64,000 nucleotides of DNA from Paramacrobiotus metropolitanus (taxonomy: Eukaryota > Tardigrada > Eutardigrada > Parachela > Macrobiotidae): positions 620,001-684,000 of the forward strand of contig NW_026570221.1 in assembly GCF_019649055.1 (NCBI RefSeq). The letters are read 5' to 3'. Below are positions 43,801-54,209 of this stretch, piece after piece. Position 1 is the stretch's first letter. Every line of letters starts with the position of its first letter. Below the pieces are notes generated by a model, which did no database searches, was not told the DNA's origin, and was given only the letters and a program-made list of their open reading frames with translations. A program made the translations under genes and the position numbers.

Positions 43801-46599
43801 CCACTGGCAGCATTAACAATTAACATCCGAGCAGTACTGTTGTGATTTTCGAAAATTCGAGTCGAGTGGGCAACTCAGGATTGAATGCCCAGGCAGAAAT
43901 TCACTGGGTACACTGTCTCGCCTACGCAGTCTTCGTGCTCAATGGTCTATGTGGGCCCAGTCGTTCATTACTGAATTTTAACGTCGTTATTAACGAAACG
44001 ATACCCCCTTCGTTTCGTTAATAACGACGGGTACTGCCCGTTTAAACGTTCGTTAATTGTACTCCGTCGTTAATTCTATCGTCAATCGTACCCCTTCGTT
44101 GATACCGCAACCTGCTTAATGATTATCCCCCGGATTTTTTATGTGAATTGCAAAATCTTGCATGTTAGTGCTTGAACTGATCTCACGGTAAACTAAGTAA
44201 ATTAGGGAAATTATTAAGTAAATTACATGTCACTTTGGCTTTTAATGGTTGGTTATGTTAAAATAAACTACTTACAGGAATTACGGGAAATCAAATTTCC
44301 CCCGACACAGCTGTCGTACTGTACATACTCGCATAATGGAGTAACATGTGAGCGGCAGCTGTGCGGGAGGGCACTTGACTTCCCGTAATATATGAGGGGA
44401 AACTAGAAGTCCGCTCCGAAGTGCCGAAGAATATGGTTACCTTCAACACTGATAGCACTGCAGATGATCTTAAAATGATTGTTTCGATGAATCAGACATG
44501 GATTATGTGGTATATGTGTGCGACCTTGCCGGTCGCGGGTACGTATAATTATTATAACCTTGTACGCCCTGACTTGCTTAGATACAAATATACGCTGTTG
44601 TCACGTACAGCTGCATGAGCAGTTAGTAGGTTCGCTGATAAGTTATAGTAAACATTAATAAACATTAATGTACGAGTAGTATTATTCAGTACGTATCCCA
44701 TACTTCACACTGTTCACATATCAAATTGGTCGGTTTGGGAAGTGCCGATGAATCACAAATGTCGGTCCCGCAGACAGAAAACTTGACCTGAATGCTTAAA
44801 CGAATAAAAGGAAAAATCAATTTAAAGTGGTGACTAATTCAAAACGCGCTCTGGGTGTAGCAGTCCCTGTGCACGTGTTAGACCCATGCGCCAACCATGT
44901 TACCATTAAGCATTACAGTTTTATTTTTCGGCAGCTGAGCTGTGGTTATTTTTAGAACAACTTCCACATTGTTACGAAAACACTCAGGCAGAGCAAAATA
45001 TTACGGCGGTTTTCGGGCCGAAGGTCATCCGACTAGTAGTGATTTTGTTAGTTATACGACAAAGTAACAAACCTGAACGCAACCTAAGACTCAGAAAGGT
45101 AGGAAATGGTGTGAGTAGTGTAAAATACAAAGTCTAAGTGAGTAAGTACAGTAGATTAATCATACAGAGAAAAGTCCATTACGTAACGATATTATTTTGC
45201 GCGACTGAAGTGAGCCCTGTTCTGCTTTCAGTTTTTATTGTAACACAGTTACGAGTAGGTCAGTCCTGCTTTTACTGTAGGCGGCGTCGTTTGAAAGGGG
45301 GAGAAAGAACCATGCGTACTGCCATCAGCTAGACGAGAGAACCGAAGAGTCGGAGCCGAAACGGAAGAAGCCGTTGACTTTCGGGGAGCGTGGTTTGCCG
45401 TTGCCGTTGGAAGTGTTGAAAGAGGTCTTGCGGTGCCTGGACACCGTGGATCAACAGCGCTGCCGCCGCACCTGCCAACTGTGGGAAACCCTCCTCACTT
45501 CGGCCGAACTGTGCCAGGTTCTGCGTGTATCGCGGCAACAGCCCCGACTTGATCGGATCAAGCAGTGGGACTGCAATTACGCCATGTACTGCTGCATCTT
45601 TAAGCACATTACGCCAACCACCCATACTCTCTGTATTCACGATGCCGAACCGTCGTACCTGCAGCATTGGAACCGGAGCGCTGCTGATGAAGTGGGGGCC
45701 TTGTTAAAGAAGGTCCTGGACGACGCCGGCATGCGCATTGAGCGTTGCATCGTGCACCAGCGATCGATCAGGATGCAAACGTCCGATCCGCATGACCAGT
45801 GTAGTATCGGCGTTCTTTGCGCCGAAACCGCCCTGCACTTGTCCCAGCTTGTGTCGTGTTCTGATCGCGTGATTTGGAAGGACTATTCCCTCGCACTAGC
45901 GGAGAAGAGACGTGTGACCTTGATGGAGTTCCGCATTCCTTCGGCCGTCTTCACCCGGGGATATGTTAGTGCTGCGCGTATTGCGGATTTGCTGGAGCAG
46001 CATCTGCGCTGCGACGAGCCGCCTCTCTCTGCGGAGCGTATTGGCCATTGCATGGCCAGTCACATCGACAGCGGAACAAAGGCTGTTAAAATAATGCAGG
46101 TGCATATTAATCGAAATTACAGTACCTACGCAGACAGAACTGCAGTGTGTTGAATTGTTTTTTGAAACAACTAACAGTATGAAGTTTCCTATTTTTCACA
46201 AGTTACACTAATCTAACATTTTACTGTCTAGGTAACACTATTTTGATCTCTGTTCCAGATAGTAAAAAAAATTTTTGTTTTTGCAAATATATTAGTGCTA
46301 AAAAATTAGCGTTTGACTGATGCTCAGGTTTAGAACTGTGGTTAATTTGCTGAATAAACGTGCAGATTCTCCGGGATTACCAATCCTGCGATCCGCGGCC
46401 ATCGGCACATTATCGAGGATACGAGTGGAGTGCGGACAATGTGGCCGACGTGGATGTGGGCAAATTAAACGGATTCTGTCTGCGGGCCTTGGCGAACTGC
46501 TGGAAGGACTGGTGCCCAGCATCCGCGAATGGCGACGCACAGGCTGAACATCCCAGCAGTGAAGTTCGCAACCACGAGACCAAAGAGGAGCAGGCGTAA
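40814..46599 (+). CDS. Tudor-like/F-box family gene, copy 4 (full length)
   Basis: Exon 1 40814-41437 (donor GTAAGC), exon 2 45281-46099 (acceptor TTACTGTAG, donor GTGCAT), exon 3 46366-46599 (acceptor CGTGCAG); all phase 0, giving about 558 aa. Exon 1 carries the Tudor/Agenet-like module (VDVEVDGMLQHGYVIGLED; VEVLLHDGPGRPWKWYPGKM) and a C-terminal part with LRFVKVLSQEMHYVRRRQ. Exon 2 begins SFERGRK, has the F-box (LPLEVLKEVLRCLDTVDQQR, CRRTCQLWETLL) and the conserved tail (RIERCIVHQRS, FRIPSAVF, DLLEQHLRC). Exon 3 gives DYQSCDPRPSAHYRG and LNGFCLRAL, then an acidic end. Intron 1 is 3.84 kb, against 89-234 bp in the other copies, and is filled with repeats. Best candidate here for an intact member; ubiquitin-ligase adaptor role inferred. 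Confidence 0.7.
42466..43301. mobile_element. 836-bp inverted-repeat element in intron 1 of copy 4
   Basis: Left GTGGTCATCGAAATGACCGG; the right end inverts to GTGGTCATCGAGTTGACCAG, and GTGGTCAGTA follows on both. No transposase frame inside; target duplication not seen. Confidence 0.55.
43982..44029. repeat. Perfect 19-bp stem with a 10-nt loop
   Basis: CGTCGTTATTAACGAAACG is followed by ATACCCCCTT and its exact inverse. GTTAAT-type motifs recur just downstream. In intron 1 of copy 4. Confidence 0.75.
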
Positions 46600-47910
46600 A
46601 ATTCTGTAGTCTTGTCAAGTGTTGATTCACATATACGACTTTTTGGGACATTTTTTGTTCGACCCTGTTAATTACAGTTAAGTATAATCGTTATATCTTT
46701 ACTCCAGTTTCAGTTTATACTTAATAGGGCAAGTGTTTCTTTGGTCTTATCGCCTACCCTTCGGTAAATATGATATGTTTACGACATGCAAACTTCTGGC
46801 TCTTTTCAGTTCGCCACATCTTGCCAACCGAATGCTGTGCGTGCTAATTAAGTAACTCTGAACCGTCTTTTTTCATTATGTGATCAGGCATCTCAGCACC
46901 ATTTAAACAAAAAAAATTGCAACGATTACGTGAAATCTTGCTGATGAAAGCGTGCGAGCCTAATGGATAGATCTGGATTTCTTTGATTCTAAGTACAGTA
47001 ATTGTCGGAACTAAGCCCCTTGTTAAACCGCAGTAGGTGTTCGCTGCTTGTAACAGCCGGTAAATTTTGCTAATGACGACGAGTCTGAGGAGGAGAAAGT
47101 GTGTAACTGTTGAAGACTCGATTTGGTATTAAGTTATTAACACAAACTTCCGGTTTTGAATCTATTGTATCTAACCATTATTGAGTCTTCGGTCGTTTCG
47201 TAAACAAAGGAATTGCATTCGACCGTACCTTGCATACGAAAGCCCGTTCTAGATGGACCTTGTTCACGAAAGACTTTGCTGGCAGAAGCAATAAAACGAC
47301 GTGTAGCGGCCAATTCCAGGACGCCTTACATATCTCTCTTCATTTTATAATAAAATCCATACAAAAATCGCTAAAAGAAAACATCAACCGGAATAAGTGC
47401 AATCAAGTCGCCGAAATAAACAATCATATCCTAATGCGTACAGTGCACAACCGCGTTTTAGAAGTACAAGTTATTGAGCGATAATGCAGATAAACATGCT
47501 CATTCGTAACGCTGCCGCTCCTTCCATTTTACCGAGTACGGAAGCGGCGTTGCCTCATTGGATTTCGAGGGAAATGCGTATTGCTTAGCTGGTATCACGC
47601 TTACCAGTCATTCTGGCAGGGTGGGGCGCTAATCTCGCTCTCTGGCCTGAATGCACTGAGTGAGCTGATCTCTGTCGCTAACAGACTGGGCGCTTGTCGA
47701 AAATGGGAAGATCGTCTTCGGCGATGCATTAACATTGTTTCACAGTGCATAGAGTTTTTAATTTTTGCGATATGAAGCGAGGGTTTCCATTCGTGCTCAT
47801 CACGTTGTCAACCGTTTTTATCGTCACACACAGTAACTAATAGCCAGCTTCTGCAGACTTTGTGCGAATTCCACCGTGCACTTGATCAAGCTCCCGTTTC
47901 TTTGTCCATA
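46600..47910. other. Intergenic with hairpin repeat copy 2
   Basis: Only the hairpin repeat at 47508-47556 recognised. After it the frame YGSGVASLDFEGNAYCLAG is open, resembling the stretch after copy 1. Confidence 0.35.
47508..47556 (+). repeat. Hairpin repeat, copy 2
   Basis: AACGCTGCCGCTCCTTCCAT is identical to copy 1 at 19353-19403; the 3' arm GGAAGCGGCGTTGCCTC differs by one base. The loop differs more than the arms. Confidence 0.55.
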
Positions 47911-47955
47911 GGATGGCCTCCCAAGTGTTGTTCCTCGTGATCTCTCTGGTGTTAG
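47911..47955 (+). CDS. Possible signal-peptide exon
   Basis: After an acceptor (TTTGTCCATAG) comes ATG at 47913, MASQVLFLVISLVLG, then a strong donor GTAAG. This is what a short first coding exon of a secreted protein looks like. The nested transposons at 48340-50867 would lie in its intron. Partner exons are not proven. Confidence 0.4.
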
Positions 47956-48339
47956 GTAAGATTAATGCATACTAACATGTAAAAGTATCGCAATTTTCCC
48001 AGATTTTTCTTTTTCGTTTTAAGAACTAAGCAAGGAAATATTATTGTTAACTGCGTTTGCAGTTTGTGACAACAGTGTATATTCATTCTTTATTTACTTT
48101 CGTCGTTTGTTTTGTGATTTCCGTTAATTGAAATGTATGAAATTCCTTAATTTAAATTTCGGAAATAATAATACCTAAAAGGATGATATATCGACTACTT
48201 ACAAGTTACAGTTACTTTTGCTCTTCCGTCTTTACAAGTGTGGATGCTGAAGGCATACGGTATCTTCACTATCTTGTTTTCCTAATTTTCCTAACTTAAT
48301 TTTTTACTTTCGAATTTATAATTATAGGTTTGGGCTTAG
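47956..48339. other. Presumed intron or spacer
   Basis: AT-rich, nothing recognised. Confidence 0.3.
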
Positions 48340-48410
48340 GCCACTACAGTTCACACAACAAATCATTATTGTCACTACAGTCCACATCACTATCTGGTTA
48401 ATGGCATTAC

Positions 48411-48430
48411 AAAAGGTCATTTGACCTTTT
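48411..48430. promoter_or_regulatory. Perfect palindrome with nuclear-receptor half-sites
   Basis: AAAAGGTCATTTGACCTTTT is two AGGTCA half-sites as an inverted repeat with a 2-nt spacer. It sits in the end of a mobile element, so a regulatory role is doubtful. Confidence 0.4.
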
Positions 48431-48653
48431 ATTCATATGCACTACAGTTCGCTTAAGGGAAGCGGGCCGGTACATGGTACCGAATTCGTGTACATGCTCA
48501 CAAACTTTCGCTTTCGCGCACTTCCAGACACATTTTTTGCTTCGGTTTCTGACGTTCTGTAGCCAGAAGATTTGTATTCACTGGCGTGAAAACCGTTTGT
48601 GCGCGCAACATCCGGTTCGGAAGTTATGGCTGTTAGAAAATTCAAAAAAGTTT

Positions 48654-48940
48654 AAATGCGTTCAGGTGTACCAAAAGTCTCATTATGGACCGATCTCCTT
48701 CAAATTTTGCACGTAAATGCACATAACCACGAAGAACGTTTGTACACCGATCCGCTGTTCTAGCATGTTTTTCAAATTTTAAAATGAATTTCAAAAATTT
48801 TAAAATTCATTTTAAAATTTGAAAAAAATCATGGAAGTCTGGATCGGTGTAAAAACGATCTTCATGGACATGCGCATTTACGTGCAAAATTTGAGAGAGA
48901 TCGGTCTACAATGAGACTTTTAGTACACCTGAACGCATTT
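48654..48940. mobile_element. 287-bp foldback element inside the left part
   Basis: The left half (AAATGCGTTCAGGTGTAC, then GTCTCATT, GACCGATCTC, TTTGCACGTAAATG) is repeated inverted in the right half, with an AT-rich centre (TTTTAAAATGAATTTC / inverse) near 48795. It can fold almost end to end. Confidence 0.8.
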
Positions 48941-49063
48941 ACAAGACCTGGGGTCATGTACAGAGCAGGTCTCAGATATGGGATATTGAAGTACAGATAC
49001 TTCCGAATACAGATACTTTCGAATATTCGAATATTTTGAATATTTTTGAAATATTTTGGAAAC

Positions 49064-50021
49064 ATGAGTGATTGCGACTTCTCTTTTGACTTTTCTGGCT
49101 CAAAAGTTAACTGGGAAAAGTTTATACCCGAGTTAAAGAAATTCGTAAACCATGTTAAGCGTTTGGAGTCGAAAATCGATGAGCTGACTGCCGAAAATGT
49201 GGCCATGAAGAACCAGCTGAAAGTCGCTCCGTTGGCAACGCTGCCAAGTCCAGCAGATGAGTCTCCTATGAATAACCTAATGTCGCCTCAGAATATTGTT
49301 GATTTTAATAATGGAATGGAAGAGCTGTGTGAACGGGTCTACGTTATGGAATGCGGCCTCTGCACTGGTGGTGAGGTCTTGTTGTCGGGATGCGGGTATG
49401 TTGTTGACAATGTAAAACTGGATCCTGTTGTGGAGCATACAGTTGATGAAAACTTTGGATATGCACCTGGAGACTGGGACATAGTCAGCGAAAAAAGAAA
49501 GAAACTGCATGAAAACGGTACGCTGTGGAAGCCAAGAAGAGTCGTGGTAACTTGGTGCAACAAAACTACCCACATCCGCGTCGGCTGAAACCCCACGCAC
49601 CATTCCACCCGGGCGCCGTACGTCAACCCCTTCTTCTTATGCAAGTGTTGTAGCTGCGAAACGAATACCCAAAACCATTCGAGGAAGTCAGAACTTGAGC
49701 GGTACAAATGAGGAACCTCGCAGTGAACTGGGTAAGACCCTGCAATGTAAGCGAAAACCCCACTCCGATTTCTGTGTGAGAGGTATTCCTCGCCTCGAGA
49801 ACTCAAAATTTTCAAGTGTTAAGGAATACAACGATTTTATCGCCAACCAGCTGAACAGCGAAGGGATCGCTACGAGATTTGTAAGTGTGTTCGTCCCTCC
49901 GCGCGGAGACAAGCGTACTGCGACTTTCGCTCGGATTGGAATATTCAAAGATGATGCCGAAAAAATCTTGCGTCCTGAAATCTGGCCTTCCAACGTCTTC
50001 GTGCGAGAATGGGTGTATTGA
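49064..50021 (+). pseudogene. Retroelement ORF1-like protein, one frame break
   Basis: The frame from ATG 49064 (MSDCDFSFDFSG) has a coiled coil at residues 15-55 (VNHVKRLESKIDELTAENVA) and stops at 49588. A second frame from about 49560 to 50021 contains SASAETPRTIPP, SSYASVVAAKRIPKTI and a folded-looking end (SDFCVRGIPRLENSKFSSVK, NVFVREWVY). Coiled coil, basic linker, then a small RRM-like C-terminal domain is the build of LINE ORF1 proteins (inference). No reverse transcriptase or transposase follows. A single-base shift near 49560-49580 separates the halves. Confidence 0.5.
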
Positions 50022-50867
50022 TTTGACTTGTTGTCTATCTGTGAAATTTTTTGCTTTTTTATGTTTACCTGTTGAATGTACACTGGTACGCCGTTTTGTA
50101 ATTGTAAGGGATAACTCGAAGAATTGCTGCGTAGTGCATAGGGCTGTCCTTTCTGTGACAGCTGATCTTGAATGGTTGTCTACAACCTCGTGCAGGAACT
50201 ATTCCTGATTGTTGTAGACGTTAAGCTGATTAAACAAGCTGATTAAACATTTAAACTTTTTGGAAAATTTTGCAGCAGCCATAATTCCCGAACCGGATGT
50301 TGCGCGCACAAACTGTTTTCACGCCAGTGTATACAAATCTTCTGGCTACAAAACTTCATAAACCGAAACAAAAATGTGTTTGGGAGTGCGCGAAAGTGCA
50401 AGTTTTCGTGCATGTACACGAATTTGGTACCATGTACCGGCCCACTTCCCTTAAATGGCAGTCATACAGTCGGTTGCACTACAGATACGGAACGCTAACG
50501 ATACTACATATGATTAAGGTAATTTTTACAACGGAAACGTTCGCATAGCAAATGCTATCATTAGTTCTTCGGCTGCTTTTCCGTAGATAGCCCAAATTAA
50601 ATTGATAATATGCTGAGTGTACTGCGACGGTTCATGAACACTCGTTACATAGTTTACATAATAATATGGTAACGTAGTACTCTAGCATTAGCACATTGTA
50701 GTGGATATGTACCGTAGTCAACTGGTCACTTTTAGTGCCATTAGCATAGTAAAGTTTTTCACAAAAAGAGTCAGATTGCAGTTTTGAAGTGCCATTAGCC
50801 AAATTACGACGTGGACTGTAGTGACAACACTGTTTCGTTGTGAACTCACTGAACTGTAGATAGTGGC

Positions 50868-52174
50868 AATAACGTTCGCCTATAGTTTATTTTGGCAGTC
50901 ATTACAAAATTTTAATGATGATAAAGTTAAACGATGAGTGTAAGGTACATTCTGTAGCTAGCAGTTTGTAGGATGCGAAGGCTTGGTGTTTATCAGTCGT
51001 TAAATGACTCCAGCACTACAGCAATACCTCAGTAAAATCATATTATTTGTTGTTTATAGGATGGGAACTACTCTAGTCAATATTCGTTTACTGAACATAA
51101 ATTTTGAAATTTGCTTTGTCGGTTTCGCTGTTACCGTTACGCGTTGGCCTGCCCGTGTGTACATTTAGCGGTGTATTTTTGCAGTCATTTGTTTGCATAA
51201 GTACTGCGCCTGAAACCTTGTCACATTCCCCAGATCGTAAAACAGTGGATGATGTGTGTTTGCAGTTTCTTGTCTCCGTTTACACTTACGATTACAACTG
51301 TACCGTAATTTTAGTTCTGTTGTAGTTTATATTCTTTATTATATACGCGGGCTGCCTTGGTCAGCCGCGTTCAACCTATTCGCCAGACAGGCGCGGTTAC
51401 GGAAGAACCGAAAATTTAGTTCATTTACTGAGTCGCATCCCTCTACCACTCATTACTGGTTATTACTGAAGTTGCAGATATTAGAATTGAAATGATTCGG
51501 TAGAACTGGTTCGTAGTCGCACAGTAGCTCGAATCGTACCTTTTACATATTATTATATTATTAGAAGGAAATCTTGTACCGCAGTAAAACATAAACGGGT
51601 CTAAAACCATTTTACGAAAACATATACAATACGCAACAAAATTCACGAGACCTCTTCAAAAATTGATCACGTCGAATTAATTTTATTGGAGCCGTTTCGT
51701 AGCTGCACTAAATTTAATATGCTAAAATTCCACTGCAGTAGAGGATACCGTACAAATGGTGTAATTCCCATAGTGGATTCTGCATTGGGGTCGGGCGATA
51801 CTGTAATAGAACAGAAATTACAGTGTGTAATGTGCTGATTCGATGTCGTTTTGAAATTGTGGTCTCTTATTTGCGCTAATAAGCGCATATATATGCGCTG
51901 CCGGAAAAAAAATCTACCGCTAAAACGAAGAAGTTCTGCGAGAGAACTCCGTGAACATTTTTCTACACAGATGATTAGGGACGCACTAGGGGAATATTTC
52001 GTACAGCGCCTGCTCGTACAAGTTCGGACTACTGCACTTACATGCAAATGCCATGCCATGCACTGGCATGCAGTGCAGCGTTAACACCCACGCATTGAGC
52101 GAGCGTTGACACACAGCCACACACTCGTTCTAACAAACGTGGAAGTTTCAACGTCTGCACAACTGATATTCTGA
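50868..52174. other. Intergenic or intron, 1.3 kb
   Basis: No gene recognised. A perfect 18-bp palindrome AGCGCATATATATGCGCT lies at about 51881-51899. Confidence 0.4.
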
Positions 52175-52480
52175 GTTGAAATTGGATGTACTGCTATCAG
52201 TGCTATGGCACAAGTGTAGAACGTACTCCTGACATTCGACGCAGGACCTCCTTTTACGGACATTGTCGAGTCTCGTACTTGTGCAAGGTGAGTTTCAAGT
52301 TTTTTTGTAGTCGTAGAACGAAACTGCAGCCTACATGGCCTACATGTTTGGACGGGCAGATTACTGGAGCCATAACGCATTGCTGAGTCGCGTCTCTTTT
52401 TTAGGTGATATCCCGTCTGCGGACCTCCGCACAGGCTTTCTCATTCCACAACGTGGCGCCATCCAGATCAAGAAATAAAA
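52175..52480 (+). CDS. Candidate Ly6-like exon pair
   Basis: A frame from ATG at 52183 reads MYCYQCYGTSVERT and ends YGHCRVSYLCK at a strong donor GTGAGT (52290). CYQC near the N-terminus is typical of Ly6/three-finger proteins, which would fit the signal-peptide exon at 47911. A following exon may start at 52405 after TCTTTTTTAG and reach a TGA near 52495. The acceptor before the CYQC exon is not clear (a TGA sits just upstream in frame), so the model is weak. Confidence 0.25.
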
Positions 52481-53638
52481 AATCGGAAATGAAATGAAAG
52501 AGCAACACTAAATAGTCAAATAACAAAAACCACCATCAAAATCATAGATTTTTACTGCTGTTCAAATGCTGCGCTATTTGATTATTAATTCCACGATTGG
52601 GTAGCCTTGTACCAATCGGCGCATTTGCTATCGTTACGCCTAGTGGTTTCACGCAATTGTGGTTGGGTGAAACCGGCCACTCACAGAACGGATAGACGCT
52701 CGACAAGCCAATGCAAGAGCGGACATACTAACGCGCTCCGTTGATATGACGAGTTATACCAACGCAACACGCTACGAGCCTATTTTTCCGGGAGGGTATA
52801 TTACCTAGTATCTGCTAACAACCAAATGGTTTTACACACATTAGCTTCAGGTTTCACCGATTTATTCGGTCGTATATGAATGTTTCTTTAATAACGCTAT
52901 ATTATAACATGGACGTTTTCTTTCGCAGGACTGTTAAGTAGTGGCGACTGTGATAAGGGTGCGAGTGATTGGGGGTACGACAACGATGCAGGTTGGTGAA
53001 AACCAATTCTGTTTCTTTGGTTCTTATGTTCTGACTTATCACCGTGGACTATGAAAGAGTCCAGGACGGTAGCCCAGACTGACAGGACTCCGTGGAGTGT
53101 AATACGTGACGTTTTAGGGAAGAAATGCACAACGCACGATATCCAGTCTACGTAGTACACTTTATTAACGTTCTCAATCGTGAAAACCAACACACTGACG
53201 TTCAATGCTCAGTGAGCTAACGTCTACCAGAAATCTCACATGTAGACTGCACGGCGCAGAGTGAACATAGTGAACAGCAGCCGTCAGCCAATCAAAAGAG
53301 AGCCACGCCACAGACGGTAATTCCATGGGGAATCCCCAGTGCGTAGTGCAACGAAGCACTCCCCCAACTCCAGTAGCGTCACTAAGGTGGACGCAGGGGA
53401 GCCATCGCCTCACATGCCTCTGGGTGGGAGGCTGAGCTCCGTCGAAGCTAATTCCATTCCATCTCGCTCCGATCGGTGGTCTGTGCGCGCGCTCGTAAAC
53501 AAAAACAACATCAAATTCTCTCTATTCCTTCTTATCACATAATTCCAAATGCACAATGTGAATTAAAGAGATCTGTATAAAAATACTATTCCATATAAAC
53601 AGATCAACAGTTATAACAGATCAACAGAAGCAGTTAAA
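52481..53638. other. Intergenic, 1.2 kb
   Basis: No gene or repeat recognised next to the retroelement. Confidence 0.4.
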
Positions 53639-54190
53639 TGTAACATGTAGACTAGGATCCTCCATTGACTCGCGTAGGTCACTGGTCCTGTCCACCGTTT
53701 TCCACATCTCTTTGGCCCATTCCGCTCCATCTTGAGCAACTTCGCTCCGCTTGAGCATCTCTGCGCATCTTCGTGCGACTTTTCATCACATCAGCTTTTA
53801 GGGATAAGGTGCGTATCGAATGTACGTCTTAGGAACACTGCTTCAGTTTTGGAATAGATGCGTATCAATTGTACGACTTCATAATGAGATCCGGTTAAGT
53901 CATGGAGGGACATCATGTAGACAAGCGAAGTTCGCTTCCTCCCTAGTAAGATCATCTTTCTGATCATGGATGTGCGACAACATCTGGTAAGGTTAATTCG
54001 GCATAGGCCATGGAGGAACTTAGCCATTTTTCATCGGCTTTCAAGCTCATCTCAGCTTGCCTCCCTGGTAAAGTTCATCTTGTCGCACAATCCATCTCTT
54101 CCGCCTTATTTAGAGAGCCGGCCGAGTGTACCGTAGCTACTCTGAACTAAGATGAGTCGATATATAGGGATGCCGACATAAGCCGTAACA
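53639..54190 (-). repeat. Possible 3' LTR of the large retroelement
   Basis: Read on the minus strand it starts TGTTACGGC (54190) right after the last ORF and could end CATGTTACA (53639). A TATATA box lies about 25 bp inside, and GTGCGACAA(C/G)ATG is repeated internally. TG...CA ends fit, but the second LTR is outside the window, so the borders are a guess. Confidence 0.35.
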
Positions 54191-54209
54191 ACTCCTATCA
54201 GATCGGTTT

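Larger units (their letters stand above)
48457..50450 (+). mobile_element. TTAA-flanked element with about 190-bp inverted ends
   Basis: Both ends begin TTAA then GGGAAG(C/T)GGGCCGGTACATG on their own strands (TTAA at 48453-48456 and 50451-50454). The arms agree for about 190 bp at roughly 85 percent by eye. It carries a broken ORF (49064-50021) and a foldback element inserted at the inner edge of the left arm. Confidence 0.8.
48340..50867. mobile_element. Outer inverted-repeat element of a nested set
   Basis: Left GCCACTACAGTTCACA...GTCACTACAGTCCAC and right GTGGACTGTAGTGAC...TGTGAACTCACTGAACTGTAGATAGTGGC form imperfect inverted ends of about 70 bp. The TTAA element lies inside. Confidence 0.55.

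Noticed and set aside
45329-45667. Minus-strand ORF opposite the F-box exon
   Set aside because: Shadow; mirrored ORFs occur in every F-box copy because of codon bias.
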